A model generated the notes under the pieces. The model did not search any database. It saw only the letters and a list, made by a program, of their open reading frames with translations, and had not been told where the DNA came from. From Acinetobacter pittii ANC 4050 (GTDB taxonomy: Bacteria; Pseudomonadota; Gammaproteobacteria; Pseudomonadales; Moraxellaceae), in contig NZ_KB976987.1 in NCBI RefSeq assembly GCF_000399685.1, positions 1,238,954-1,302,953 on the forward strand: a stretch of 64,000 nucleotides of DNA, read 5' to 3'. A program made the translations under genes and the position numbers. Shown here in pieces: positions 45,939 to 55,300 of the stretch (the first letter of the stretch is position 1; every line of letters begins with the position of its first letter).

Positions 45939-47141
45939 ATGCTTGCATTCTTTTCTCGATTAAGCTTAGTCACTAAGATTATTATCGCCATTATTCTAGG
46001 GATAGGCGTTGCATTACTATTTCCAAACGTTACGCCTTACTTAAGTTTATTTGGTGAGCTTTTCATTAAAGCCTTAAAATCGGTTGCTCCTATTTTAGTC
46101 TTTGTATTGGTGCTTTCCTCTATTGCCAACTTTCAAGTAGGTCATAGTGCGAACTTACGACCTATTATGATTTTATACGTGGTCGGTATGTTGCTTGCTG
46201 CTTTCACAGCTGTGATTGTTAGCCTTTCTTTTCCAAGCACGTTATTCCTCAATACAATTTCACATAATGATTTACAAGCGCCTGGTAGTCTCGCAGATAT
46301 ATTAAAAAATTTGCTTTTAAGCTTTATTGCAAACCCTGTTCAAGCAATTAGTGAAGCTAACTTTATTGGTATTTTAGCTTGGGCAATTGGTCTAGGTTTA
46401 GCTATGCGCCACAGTTCAGACACGACAAAACAAGTGATGCAGGATATTTCACATGCTGTAAGTGCTATTATCCATAAAGTAATTGCTTTTGCTCCTGTTG
46501 GTATTTTCGGGTTAGTTGCAGTGACTTTTGCCGACGCTGGTCTTGCAACACTTGAGAGCTACGCACAATTATTAGTAGTGCTATTAGGCACTATGTTCTT
46601 TGTTGCTTTAGTTATTAATCCTCTTCTTGTTGCCCTTACTATACGCGGAAATCCTTACCCTCTCGTATTTAAGTGCCTAAAAGAAAGTGGAATTACTGCA
46701 TTCTTTACACGTAGCTCAGCAGCCAATATTCCAGTTAACTTAGATTTGGCAGAGCGCTTAGGAGTTAATCCATCTACAGCAAGTGTGTCTATCCCTCTAG
46801 GCGCAACAGTAAATATGGCAGGCGCAGCAGTGACGATTACCGTCCTAACACTCGCAACTGTACATACACTTGGAATCCATGTTGATTTTGCAACAATGCT
46901 TATCCTATCAGTTGTTGCAACTGTTTCGGCTTGTGGTGCTTCTGGCGTTGCAGGTGGTTCTTTACTTCTGATTCCGGTAGCTTGTAGTTTATTTGGAATT
47001 TCAACAGAAATTGCTATGCAAGTTGTGGCTATTGGCATGATTATTAGCGTATTGCAAGACTCTACAGAAACAGCGCTTAACTCTTCTACAGATGTTTTAT
47101 TTACCGCAGCTGTAGATATCCGCTCTAAGCAAACTTCATAA
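45939..47141 (+). CDS. sstT: Serine/threonine:sodium symporter SstT
   Basis: This is a Na+-driven uptake transporter for L-serine and L-threonine of the DAACS (GltP/SstT) family. The 400-residue protein has eight membrane helices and two hairpins. Family blocks are [21 protein letters not shown], the serine-rich hairpin [46 protein letters not shown] (NMxG sodium/substrate site), and [24 protein letters not shown]. It starts a probable operon, with DUF1275 5 bases and then DUF2058 3 bases downstream. Confidence 0.96.
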   Translation: MLAFFSRLSLVTKIIIAIILGIGVALLFPNVTPYLSLFGELFIKALKSVAPILVFVLVLSSIANFQVGHSANLRPIMILYVVGMLLAAFTAVIVSLSFPSTLFLNTISHNDLQAPGSLADILKNLLLSFIANPVQAISEANFIGILAWAIGLGLAMRHSSDTTKQVMQDISHAVSAIIHKVIAFAPVGIFGLVAVTFADAGLATLESYAQLLVVLLGTMFFVALVINPLLVALTIRGNPYPLVFKCLKESGITAFFTRSSAANIPVNLDLAERLGVNPSTASVSIPLGATVNMAGAAVTITVLTLATVHTLGIHVDFATMLILSVVATVSACGASGVAGGSLLLIPVACSLFGISTEIAMQVVAIGMIISVLQDSTETALNSSTDVLFTAAVDIRSKQTS

Positions 47142-47146
47142 ACGAA

Positions 47147-47827
47147 ATGCCACTTCAGCGCCTACCAAACTGGTTCCAACTTGGAGCCTTTTTACTGGCA
47201 TTTAATGCTGGAATGATTAATGTATTAGGGTTAATCACCCTTTTACATCAATCGATTTCACATATGACTGGCAACGTTAGTATGCTAGCGATGAGTTTGG
47301 TAGAGTGGCAACCAGAACATATTATTTTTTTGCTTCTGGTGATTATTTGTTATGTTTGCGGTTCATTTTATAGTGGTTTTATTTTAGGCAGCAGTCATTT
47401 TCGACTAGATCGTCGTTACGGTTTACCTTTGAGCCTTGTAGCCTTCTTTATTTTTCTTTGCTGGCTATTACTTCCTTATTTTCCACGCTATGGATTATTA
47501 TGGGCATGTACAGCAATGGGTTTACAAAATGCGATGGTAAGCCACTATAAAGGAACGATCATCCGCACCACCCATCTATCCGGTGTATTGACAGATATTG
47601 GTTTAGCGCTTGGATATAAAGCCAGAGGCTTAATTGTAGAAAAACGACGTATTGTTTTACATTTACTTATTTTTGCTGGCTTTCTACTGGGTGGGATTCT
47701 TGCCGCTGTAGTACATCCATATTTGAAACTACAATCATTTTTATTGCCGGCAATTTTAAGCTTAACCTTAAGTATCTCTTACTGGGTAGTTTATTTTTAT
47801 AGCACTTCAACTTCACATAAGGATTAA
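47147..47827 (+). CDS. YoaK/DUF1275 family membrane protein
   Basis: This 226-residue inner-membrane protein has about six or seven hydrophobic helices. DUF1275 (YoaK) hallmarks are the start FLLAFNAGMINVLGLITLLHQSISHMTGNVSMLA, with its SHMTGN motif, and the mid segment AMGLQNAMVSHYKGTIIRTTHLSGVLTDIGLALG, with the second TGxLTD-like motif. The two halves look like an internal duplication. Function is unknown in the family. It follows sstT by 5 bases, which suggests a link to amino-acid transport or simple co-transcription. Confidence 0.9.
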   Translation: MPLQRLPNWFQLGAFLLAFNAGMINVLGLITLLHQSISHMTGNVSMLAMSLVEWQPEHIIFLLLVIICYVCGSFYSGFILGSSHFRLDRRYGLPLSLVAFFIFLCWLLLPYFPRYGLLWACTAMGLQNAMVSHYKGTIIRTTHLSGVLTDIGLALGYKARGLIVEKRRIVLHLLIFAGFLLGGILAAVVHPYLKLQSFLLPAILSLTLSISYWVVYFYSTSTSHKD

Positions 47828-47830
47828 GAC

Positions 47831-48367
47831 ATGGTTAAAAATGCCTTACAAGCACAGCTACTCAAAGCTGGTTTAGTTGATAATAAAAAAGCAAAAAAAT
47901 TAACTAAACAAGCTCATCACGAACAACGTCTTGGACTCAGTGATGAGGCTGAAATCAAAGCGAATATTGAAAAAGCTCAACAAGAAAAATTAGCTAAAGA
48001 TCAGGCTTTAAATTTAGAAAAACAGAAACAGCTTGAAGAAAAAGCACTTAAAGCGTCAATCATTCAGATGATTAAGCAACATAAAATTACTGATTTTGCT
48101 GGCGATGTGGCTTATCAATTTATTGATGAAAATAAAATCAAAAAAGTTTATCTATCTCAGCAAGTTTATAACGCACTTGTTGCTGGCAGTTTAGTCATTG
48201 CTAAAGATCAAGATCAATACGCCTATCTTCCGAAAGCGTTAGCTGAAAAAATTGATCAAAAAATGCAGGGTTTCATTTTAATTAATAATGCTGAGAAAAA
48301 TGAACAAGCTACCGATGAAGAAGATCCATATGCAGCATATGTTATTCCAGATGACTTAATGTGGTAA
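47831..48367 (+). CDS. DUF2058 family (YaiL-like) protein
   Basis: This 178-residue soluble, highly charged protein is of the DUF2058/YaiL family; E. coli YaiL is nucleoprotein-like and of unknown role. The start MVKNALQAQLLKAGLVDNKKAKKLTKQAHHEQRLG is the family signature. A Lys/Glu/Gln-rich coiled coil follows at about 40-80, then a C-terminal domain (IKKVYLSQQVYNALVAGSLVIAKDQDQYAYLPKALAEKI) that is typical. It is the last gene of the sstT operon and has a terminator 11 bases on. Confidence 0.88.
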   Translation: MVKNALQAQLLKAGLVDNKKAKKLTKQAHHEQRLGLSDEAEIKANIEKAQQEKLAKDQALNLEKQKQLEEKALKASIIQMIKQHKITDFAGDVAYQFIDENKIKKVYLSQQVYNALVAGSLVIAKDQDQYAYLPKALAEKIDQKMQGFILINNAEKNEQATDEEDPYAAYVIPDDLMW

Positions 48368-48378
48368 TACCATAATTT

Positions 48379-48410
48379 GGCCTTTATGATACTAATCTAA
48401 AGGCCTTTTT
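48379..48410 (+). terminator. Intrinsic terminator after the DUF2058 gene
   Basis: GGCCTTTA, 11-nt loop, TAAAGGCC, TTTTT. Confidence 0.88.
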
Positions 48411-48731
48411 CAGTTCTATGTATGACACTAGCAATTTAACAAATGTTCAAAATACGAAGAAAAAATACCTAAAGAATAAATTCGTTCACCCTTTATCTAT
48501 TAATCTCGATATAATGAATAATATTTTAGTCCTCGCGACGTTCTTGAAGATTTCTTCAGGTCTCCAATATTTGCGTCATCTATCAATTAAAGACGTATAA
48601 CATAATCAGTTCATGTGTATTTGCACATACTCACAAGATCGAAACCCTAAGTGATATTGATCTAACTGACTTTTTGCAAATTAAATTGCAAAGATTTAAT
48701 GAAGTGGCTTTTGTCTCAAAGGTAGTAATTC
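48411..48731. other. Intergenic region upstream of the ABC exporter
   Basis: No convincing gene. A 60-codon frame at 48418-48600 lacks a ribosome-binding site and family resemblance. A perfect inverted repeat, TTTGCAA-ATTAAA-TTGCAAA, lies at 48673-48692, 40 bases before the exporter start. Confidence 0.5.
48673..48692. promoter_or_regulatory. Candidate operator before the ABC exporter
   Basis: TTTGCAA and TTGCAAA with a 6-bp spacer, a perfect 20-bp dyad near the likely promoter of the exporter gene. The regulator is not identified. Confidence 0.45.
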
Positions 48732-50579
48732 ATGCTGAAGTGGTTTGAAAAACTTGTAGATCCCTACCCAACTAAAGGTTTGGATGAACCTTTACCGACT
48801 CGTTTTTTCCCATTTGTTTGGCAAGCTACGGAAGGCGTGCGCCCTTATTTATTTTTACTTATTCTTTTTACAGCAGGTGCTGCAAGCTTTGAAGCCTTAC
48901 TTTTTTCAAAGATTGGGCAACTCGTAGATTGGTTAAGTAAAAGTCATCCCGAAAGCTTTTTAAATCAGCATGCTACTGATCTACTCATTTTGATTGCTGT
49001 TTTATTTACTAATATCTTTTTTGTAAATATACAATCTATTATCAAACATCAGATTTTATATAGTACTTTTCCAATGCGTTTGCGTTGGCGTTTTCATAAT
49101 CTTTTATTGAAACAGAGTTTGGACTTTTTCCATAATGACTTTGCAGGTCGACTTTCTGCCAAGGTTATGCAAACAGCATTAGCAATCCGTGAGTTCTGGA
49201 TTATCTTGGGTGACATGTTGGCTTATGTCAGCATTTACTTTATTACGGTCAGTATTGTTCTTGGTGCAATTTCGCCAATCTTGCTTATTCCTCTTTTAGT
49301 TTGGTTAAGTCTATTTTTATTAAGCGCATGGTTCTTTATCCCTCGCTTAAGTAAAGTTTCTCAGCAACAAGCCGATGCTAGAGCGATCATGACTGGCCGC
49401 GTAACAGATGCGTACACTAATATTCAAACTGTAAAATTATTTGCTCATGCTGGTCGTGAAAGCCAATACGCAAAAGCATCAATGAAAGAGTTTATGACTA
49501 CAGTCTATGCTCAAATGCGTTTAGGTACCCTCTTTGAAGTCAGCATTAATATGTTGTCTGCTGTTTTGTTTGTAGGTGTAATTGGTACCTCTGTTTGGTT
49601 ATGGACTCAAGGTTTAGCGGCATTAGGTGTTATCGCGGCAACGACTGCAATGATTTTAAAACTTAATAGTATGGCTGAATTCATGATGTGGCATATGTCA
49701 GCCTTATTTGAAAATGTCGGCACCATTCAAGATGGTATGCAAACATTAGGTAAAAAAATCAATATTCAAGATAAACCGGACGCAAAATCACTGAACGTCA
49801 CCAAAGGCGAGATTGTATTTAAAGATGTAAGCTTTGCTTATAACAATAAAAATGTAATTGATCACTTCAACTTACATATTAAAGCAGGCGAAAAAATAGG
49901 TATTGTTGGACGTTCCGGCGCAGGAAAGTCGACGTTAATTCAGTTACTTTTACATTTTTACCATCTTAAACAAGGTGCAATTTTAATTGATGGACAAAAT
50001 ATTGAAGATGTAACTCAAGATAGTCTAAGAGCTAATATTGCTTTAGTTACTCAAGATACCTCTTTATTACATCGCTCAGTTGCAGAAAATATTAAGTATG
50101 GTCGTCCAGATGCGTCTGATGCAGATATGGAAAATGCTGTAAATAAAGCCAAAGCTGCTGAATTTATACCGCAATTAGTTGATTTAAAAGGACGTAATGG
50201 TTATAACGCTCAGGTAGGTGAACGTGGTGTCAAACTTTCTGGTGGTCAAAGACAGCGTATCGCTATTGCACGAGTATTCTTAAAAGATGCTCCTATTCTT
50301 ATTTTAGATGAAGCAACCAGTGCATTAGATTCAGAAGTTGAAGCAGCAATCCAGGCAAGTTTAAATGACCTGATGGTTGATAAAACCGTTATTGCAATTG
50401 CTCACCGTTTATCTACTATTGCACAAATGGACCGTTTAATCGTTCTTGATGAAGGTCGAATTGCTGAACAAGGAACTCATGAAGAGTTAATTGCGCAGGA
50501 TGGTATATACGCACAATTATGGAAGCGACAAACAGGCGGTTTCTTAATTGAGCAAAAAGTATTACAGGGTCAAGATTAA
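48732..50579 (+). CDS. ABC exporter with fused membrane and ATPase domains
   Basis: This 615-residue half-transporter has an N-terminal extension of about 30 residues, six transmembrane helices at about 35-330, and an ATPase domain. The ATPase domain has Walker A VGRSGAGKSTLIQLLL, signature LSGGQRQRIAIARVFL, Walker B ILILDEATSALDSE and switch-His AHRLSTI. It belongs to the MsbA-like exporter superfamily but is distinct from the msbA at 27.9 kb, and its substrate (drug, lipid or peptide) is unknown. Its stop overlaps the start of the MaoC gene (TAATG), so the two are coupled. Confidence 0.9.
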   Translation: MLKWFEKLVDPYPTKGLDEPLPTRFFPFVWQATEGVRPYLFLLILFTAGAASFEALLFSKIGQLVDWLSKSHPESFLNQHATDLLILIAVLFTNIFFVNIQSIIKHQILYSTFPMRLRWRFHNLLLKQSLDFFHNDFAGRLSAKVMQTALAIREFWIILGDMLAYVSIYFITVSIVLGAISPILLIPLLVWLSLFLLSAWFFIPRLSKVSQQQADARAIMTGRVTDAYTNIQTVKLFAHAGRESQYAKASMKEFMTTVYAQMRLGTLFEVSINMLSAVLFVGVIGTSVWLWTQGLAALGVIAATTAMILKLNSMAEFMMWHMSALFENVGTIQDGMQTLGKKINIQDKPDAKSLNVTKGEIVFKDVSFAYNNKNVIDHFNLHIKAGEKIGIVGRSGAGKSTLIQLLLHFYHLKQGAILIDGQNIEDVTQDSLRANIALVTQDTSLLHRSVAENIKYGRPDASDADMENAVNKAKAAEFIPQLVDLKGRNGYNAQVGERGVKLSGGQRQRIAIARVFLKDAPILILDEATSALDSEVEAAIQASLNDLMVDKTVIAIAHRLSTIAQMDRLIVLDEGRIAEQGTHEELIAQDGIYAQLWKRQTGGFLIEQKVLQGQD

Positions 50580-51019
50580 TGCTTTATTTAGAAGATTTGA
50601 AAATTGGTGATCGTTTCATTAGCCGTGAATATGAAATTACCTTAGATGAAATCAAAAAATTCGCAAGCTCATATGACCCTCAACCCTTCCATATAGATGA
50701 AGAGCAAGCTAAGCACGATCCAATTTTTCAGGGGATCGCTGCTAGTGGTTGGCATACTTCTGCAATTACTATGCGGTTATGGACAGAATGTATGCCGATT
50801 CAGGGTGGCTTAATCGGTTCGGAATCAAGTTTACGGTGGCCACGCCCTACTCGACCGGGTGATAAAATTCATGTTGAAGCTGAAATTTCAGCGATCACAC
50901 CATCCAAAACAAAATTGGATCGTGGTATTGTAAGTTACGTTACGCAAGCCTTAAATCAAAATGGTGACGTATTACTTATTTCAACAACAAAAATTGTTGT
51001 CTTTAAAAAGAATGTTTAA
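50579..51019 (+). CDS. MaoC-family hot-dog dehydratase/hydratase
   Basis: This 146-residue hot-dog-fold protein is of the MaoC group, which hydrates enoyl-CoA or a related unsaturated acyl thioester. The family active-site stretch is present: FASSYDPQPFHIDEEQAKHDPIFQGIAASGWHTSAITMRL, with catalytic Asp and His as D-PFH, then WPRPTRPGDKIHVEAEI. Co-translation with an ABC exporter is unusual and may reflect a lipid-linked role, but that is speculative. An AraC gene follows 108 bases later. Confidence 0.88.
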   Translation: MLYLEDLKIGDRFISREYEITLDEIKKFASSYDPQPFHIDEEQAKHDPIFQGIAASGWHTSAITMRLWTECMPIQGGLIGSESSLRWPRPTRPGDKIHVEAEISAITPSKTKLDRGIVSYVTQALNQNGDVLLISTTKIVVFKKNV

Positions 51020-51127
51020 AACATGGTTAATATGATTGTCTAACAGTTTTTATAAACTCAGATTATATTTCATGACAAGATGTATAAGAAATGCATGTGA
51101 CAAATTGATGAGAGCAATGGAACGCAT

Positions 51128-52153
51128 ATGAAAATTACCTCAGCTCGTCAAGATCAGGGTATTCCAGGAGTCTATGGCTTATTGCTATTAGATGTTGTTT
51201 CACGTTGGGGATATAACGATGAAACATTATTTGCTCCATTTAATCTTACTAGTGAACAACTGGCCGATCCTGATTATCGTATTTCTACACCTGTAGCAAA
51301 TGAACTGGTTAAACACGCTCTTAATTTAACTGGTGAAACTACGTTGGGTTACCATCTCGGTACTCAAATGCGTATTTCGATTCATGGCTTCATTGGCTAT
51401 GCAATTATGACAGCCAAGGATATTACAGAAGCAATTGCTCTTGCAGCACGCTTTATTCAGTTACGTTTACCCTTTTTACAACTCTACTTTTCAACGTTTG
51501 GCCCCAAAGCGACCTTACAATTACAATGTGATATAGAACTTGAGCCTTTACGTACAGAAATCGTTTTAGGCTTGACTATTGGTATTATGAGTATGGCCAA
51601 AGCGATTACGGGTATTGAAGACTTAGCCGGCGATGTAGATTTAGATTTTCCTGAACCAGAAGGTTTTGAAAAGTATAGAAATAAATTAAGCAGCACAATT
51701 CGCTTTAATCAACCCCATTTAATTTCAAGTTTTGATAAAAAATACTTAGGACTTAAATTAATCAATTCAGATCCAATCGCCAGTCAAGTTGCCATTAATC
51801 AATGTGAAGCTGAACTTTCTGCATTAGGTGAACGCCGCCGTTTAGCAATGCGTGTTCGTGATATTTTAAGTAATTCTGAACAACATTATTTAAGCATCGA
51901 AAATGTAGCTGAATGTCTACATATGTCAGACCGGACACTCAAACGTCAATTAGCGGCTGAAGGAACTTCATTTTCTACATTAGTTGATGAAGTGCGCTAT
52001 CGACACGCAACTTCTTTGCTTTCACGTACAGACTATAGTCTTGAACAAATTGCAGATGAACTTGGCTATTCGGACGTTGCAAATTTTAGCCGTGCTTTTA
52101 AACGCTGGAGTGGCCGCAGCCCGAGCAACTGGCGTAAAGACCCATACTTATAA
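51128..52153 (+). CDS. AraC-family transcriptional regulator
   Basis: This 341-residue regulator has an N-terminal arabinose-binding-like domain of the OruR type (about 25-210) and a C-terminal AraC domain (about 240-338). The AraC domain contains LSIENVAECLHMSDRTLKRQLAAEGTSFSTLVDEVR and YSLEQIADELGYSDVANFSRAFKRWSGRSPSNWR. The same architecture occurs in the AraC gene at 9.1 kb, though the two are diverged. It lies between a MaoC gene and gcvH. Its target is unknown, and the upstream exporter-maoC pair is a possible one. Confidence 0.9.
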   Translation: MKITSARQDQGIPGVYGLLLLDVVSRWGYNDETLFAPFNLTSEQLADPDYRISTPVANELVKHALNLTGETTLGYHLGTQMRISIHGFIGYAIMTAKDITEAIALAARFIQLRLPFLQLYFSTFGPKATLQLQCDIELEPLRTEIVLGLTIGIMSMAKAITGIEDLAGDVDLDFPEPEGFEKYRNKLSSTIRFNQPHLISSFDKKYLGLKLINSDPIASQVAINQCEAELSALGERRRLAMRVRDILSNSEQHYLSIENVAECLHMSDRTLKRQLAAEGTSFSTLVDEVRYRHATSLLSRTDYSLEQIADELGYSDVANFSRAFKRWSGRSPSNWRKDPYL

Positions 52154-52190
52154 TGTTTAAAACTATTGGACACAAGCTTAAGGAGTTACC

Positions 52191-52565
52191 ATGAATCATC
52201 CTTCGGAACTGAAGTATGCACGTACACACGAGTGGGTAAAGATTGAGGGTGATCTTGTTATTACAGGGATTACCGATCATGCACAAGATGAACTTGGCGA
52301 TTTGGTTTACGTTGAAACTCCAGAAGTTGGAAGCCAAGTTACCGCTGGCGAACAAGCTGGTGTAGTTGAGTCAGTAAAAACAGCATCTGATATTCACGCC
52401 CCTGTGTCAGGTACAGTAGTAGAAGTGAATAGTGATCTTGAAGATGATCCTGACTTTGTAAATGAAGACCCATATGGTAAAGGCTGGATTTATAAAATTA
52501 AACCAGACAATATTGCAGATGTTGAAAAACTTTTAACAAATTCAGAATATGAAGCTGGCTTATAA
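52191..52565 (+). CDS. gcvH: Glycine cleavage system H protein
   Basis: It is the lipoyl carrier of the glycine cleavage system, shuttling the aminomethyl group between P, T and L proteins. The 124-residue protein has the lipoylation site [16 protein letters not shown] with the modified Lys near residue 65, preceded by [26 protein letters not shown] and followed by [20 protein letters not shown] lies before the ATG. gcvT and gcvP are not nearby, and a terminator follows, so it is a monocistron here. Confidence 0.96.
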   Translation: MNHPSELKYARTHEWVKIEGDLVITGITDHAQDELGDLVYVETPEVGSQVTAGEQAGVVESVKTASDIHAPVSGTVVEVNSDLEDDPDFVNEDPYGKGWIYKIKPDNIADVEKLLTNSEYEAGL

Positions 52566-52595
52566 AAGATAGGCGTCGTTTTCAATATTTGATAA

Positions 52596-52624
52596 AAACC
52601 AGTTTAGTCTTAAACTGGTTTTTC
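52596..52624 (+). terminator. Intrinsic terminator after gcvH
   Basis: AAACCAGTTTA, GTCT loop, TAAACTGGTTT, then T-rich sequence. Confidence 0.88.
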
Positions 52625-52653
52625 TTTATCTATTTAAAATTAGTGGTATGAAT

Positions 52654-52658
52654 AGGTG
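52654..52658 (+). promoter_or_regulatory. Ribosome-binding site that sets the sirtuin start
   Basis: AGGTG, 6 nt before ATG 52665. It overlaps a GTG that would add three residues. Confidence 0.6.
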
Positions 52659-52664
52659 ACTTCT

Positions 52665-53363
52665 ATGACAAAACTTGTTGTATTTTCAGGCGCTGGTATG
52701 AGTGCCGAAAGTGGAATTAGCACTTTTCGTGATAGTAATGGTCTATGGGAAAATTACGATATCCAACAAGTTGCCACACCTGAAGCATGGCAAAAGAACC
52801 CTGCTCTAGTTCAACGCTTTTACAATGAACGACGTAAAAATATTTTAGAATCTGAACCTAACTCAGCTCATCAATATATTGCCAAACTACAAGATTATTT
52901 TGACGTACAAGTAATTACTCAGAATATTGATGATTTACATGAAAGGGCTGGAAGTTTTAACGTTTTACATTTGCATGGAAATATTCGTTTAGCAAAAAGT
53001 TCGGGGCCAAATGCACAATTTACCACTCAATTTTATGAAATTAATGGTTGCAAACTAGATTTAGAACACGATTTTTGCCCAGATGGCTATCCGTTGCGTC
53101 CGCATGTTGTCTGGTTTGGTGAAGCTGTACCTGCTTATGAAGAAGCAATTACATTAGTGCAAAGTGCGGATATTTTTATAGTAATTGGGTCCACATTAAG
53201 TGTATATCCAGTTGCAGCTTTAGTACATGAAATTTCAGATCAATGTAAAGCCTACTATATAGATCCAAATGCAGATCATTTGCGTGTTCCCAGACAATAT
53301 GAATTATTAAAGATGTCAGCGACTCAAGGAATGCATGAACTTTTTGAAAATTTAGTCCAATAA
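52665..53363 (+). CDS. cobB: NAD-dependent protein deacylase (sirtuin, CobB-like)
   Basis: Sirtuins remove acyl groups from lysine using NAD+. Starting at ATG 52665 (232 residues) the protein shows GAGMSAESGIS (9-19), QNIDDLHERAG (86-96) and the catalytic His in HLHGN (His104). Tyr53 and Arg56 (FYNERRK) match the Tyr-x-x-Arg pair that reads succinyl or malonyl lysine in class III sirtuins. The usual four-cysteine zinc site is missing: only Cys129 and Cys138 remain before RPHVVWFGE. It has its own ribosome-binding site. Confidence 0.9.
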   Translation: MTKLVVFSGAGMSAESGISTFRDSNGLWENYDIQQVATPEAWQKNPALVQRFYNERRKNILESEPNSAHQYIAKLQDYFDVQVITQNIDDLHERAGSFNVLHLHGNIRLAKSSGPNAQFTTQFYEINGCKLDLEHDFCPDGYPLRPHVVWFGEAVPAYEEAITLVQSADIFIVIGSTLSVYPVAALVHEISDQCKAYYIDPNADHLRVPRQYELLKMSATQGMHELFENLVQ

Positions 53364-53772
53364 CTGTCATTTTTAATACTTAAAAAATTTAGTTTTAATA
53401 AAAATTATTGTTAATTGATTATTTTTTTGCCAATTTCACGTAATTTATTTTAAGTTTCTATAGAAAAATTTCGATCAATTGCTTATTTATAAGTCAATAT
53501 GAGTTTAATTATTTTCTAAAATATCACTTTTTCCCAAAAAAAATTTTAAAAACAAATATTAAAACAATATAAATTAATGATTAATATAGTAATTTTTAAT
53601 TCATAAAATTCATATTTTTAAATTACACAAATACACAAAAATATAATAAAAAAATAACAGAGCAAAAAAATCTTTTGTGGTTGAATCTCAACCTCTTGAA
53701 TGCCGTACAAGAAAACAGCGACCTGGATTAGGTTACAATCACGGATTATGGATATAAGGACACACATCCATT
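53364..53772. other. Very AT-rich region upstream of putP
   Basis: No gene is visible in this strongly AT-rich stretch, especially 53370-53670. Near the putP end it holds GGTTGA-ATC-TCAACC at 53679-53693, a perfect 15-bp dyad of the size used by Lrp-type regulators. The promoter of putP must lie here. Confidence 0.55.
53679..53693. promoter_or_regulatory. Candidate Lrp-type operator upstream of putP
   Basis: GGTTGA, ATC, TCAACC, 80 bases before the putP start. No matching copy was seen upstream of putA, so assignment to the neighbouring Lrp-type regulator is weak. Confidence 0.4.
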
Positions 53773-55263
53773 ATGAGCTATTTTGATCCCACCCTCATCA
53801 TGTTTATGGTGTACATCGTAGCAATGGTACTCATTGGCTTATTTGCCTACCGTGCTACAAGCGACTTCTCAGATTATATTCTCGGTGGTCGTAGTTTAGG
53901 CAGTTTCGTTACTGCATTATCCGCAGGCGCATCAGACATGAGTGGCTGGCTACTCATGGGCTTACCAGGCGCGATTTATCTTTCTGGTTTATCTGAAGCT
54001 TGGATTGCAATTGGTCTTATTATCGGTGCTTGGCTTAACTGGCTACTGGTTGCTGGTCGATTACGCGTTCATACTGAAGTTCAAAATAATGCATTAACTT
54101 TGCCCGATTATTTTACAAGCCGTTTTGATGATCAGAAAAAAGTACTCCGTATTTTTTCTGCGGTTATTATCTTGGTTTTCTTTGCAATTTACTGTGCTTC
54201 AGGCATGGTAGCAGGCGCCCGACTATTTGAAAATTTATTCGGAATGTCTTACAACACGGCTATTTGGCTCAGTGCTATCGCAACCATCAGTTATGTTTGT
54301 ATTGGTGGATTCTTAGCAATTAGCTGGACTGATACATTCCAAGCTGGCTTAATGATTTTTGCTCTGTTGTTAACACCAATCGTAACCTATCTTGCAATTG
54401 GCGATACGACTCATTTCGTTACGCTCATTGAAACTGCTCGCCCGCATGCATTTAATATTATTTCAGATTTAAGTGTAGTGGCGGTTCTATCCTCCATGGC
54501 ATGGGGCTTAGGTTACTTTGGCCAGCCACACATTCTTGTGCGTTTCATGGCTGCTGACTCTGTAAAATCAATTCCTGCTGCTCGTCGTATTGGCATGACT
54601 TGGATGATCTTATGTTTAGTTGGTGCTGTCGGCGCTGGTTTCTTCGGTATTGCTTACTTCCAGCAACATCCTGAATTAGCAGCAGTTGTAAGCAAAAACC
54701 CTGAAACAGTATTTATGGAATTGACTAAAATCTTATTCAATCCATGGATTGTAGGTATCATTCTGGCTGCAATTTTAGCTGCTGTGATGAGTACGTTGAG
54801 CTGCCAGCTTTTGGTATGTTCAAGTGCATTGACAGAAGATTTATACAAAGGTTTTATTCGCAAGAATGCTTCTCAGAAAGAACTTGTATGGGTTGGCCGT
54901 GTTATGGTTCTTGCGATTGCTGTACTTGCAATTGTTCTTGCTGGTAACCCAGACAGTAAAGTTCTTGGTCTCGTTGCTTATGCATGGGCTGGTTTCGGTG
55001 CTGCATTTGGGCCGCTTATTATCTTGTCATTATTCTGGAAGCGTATGAATTTACAAGGTGCTTTAGCGGGGATGATTGTTGGTGCAGTTGTAGTCATTGG
55101 CTGGAAAAACCTTTTCGCAGACACTGGTGTTTACGAGATTATTCCAGGCTTTATTCTTGCATTTATCAGCATCATCGTAGTGAGTCTTTTAACTAAAGCG
55201 CCAAATACAACAGTAACTGGACGCTTCGAAAAAGCAGATGAACTCTACAAAGAAAGCGTATAA
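53773..55263 (+). CDS. putP: Sodium/proline symporter PutP
   Basis: It imports L-proline with Na+. The 496-residue SSS-family protein has about 13 membrane helices. PutP hallmarks are SDFSDYILGGRSLGSFVTALSAGASDMSGWLLMGLPGAIYLSGLSEAW (Na+ and proline contact residues), GQPHILVRFMAA, and SCQLLVCSSALTEDLYKGFI. It begins the proline-use cluster together with putA and the Lrp-type gene between them. A terminator follows directly and overlaps the 3' end of the convergent regulator. Confidence 0.97.
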   Translation: MSYFDPTLIMFMVYIVAMVLIGLFAYRATSDFSDYILGGRSLGSFVTALSAGASDMSGWLLMGLPGAIYLSGLSEAWIAIGLIIGAWLNWLLVAGRLRVHTEVQNNALTLPDYFTSRFDDQKKVLRIFSAVIILVFFAIYCASGMVAGARLFENLFGMSYNTAIWLSAIATISYVCIGGFLAISWTDTFQAGLMIFALLLTPIVTYLAIGDTTHFVTLIETARPHAFNIISDLSVVAVLSSMAWGLGYFGQPHILVRFMAADSVKSIPAARRIGMTWMILCLVGAVGAGFFGIAYFQQHPELAAVVSKNPETVFMELTKILFNPWIVGIILAAILAAVMSTLSCQLLVCSSALTEDLYKGFIRKNASQKELVWVGRVMVLAIAVLAIVLAGNPDSKVLGLVAYAWAGFGAAFGPLIILSLFWKRMNLQGALAGMIVGAVVVIGWKNLFADTGVYEIIPGFILAFISIIVVSLLTKAPNTTVTGRFEKADELYKESV

Positions 55264-55279
55264 CTCATTGAAATAAATC

Positions 55280-55300
55280 AAGGGGCTTCGGCCCCTTTAT
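55280..55300 (+). terminator. Terminator after putP
   Basis: AAGGGGC, TTCG tetraloop, GCCCCTTT, then T-rich sequence. Its downstream arm reaches the stop codon of the convergent Lrp-type gene. Confidence 0.88.

Noticed and set aside
48418..48600. A 60-codon plus-strand reading frame before the ABC exporter
   Set aside because: No ribosome-binding site, no recognisable composition, and it starts immediately after a terminator in AT-rich DNA.
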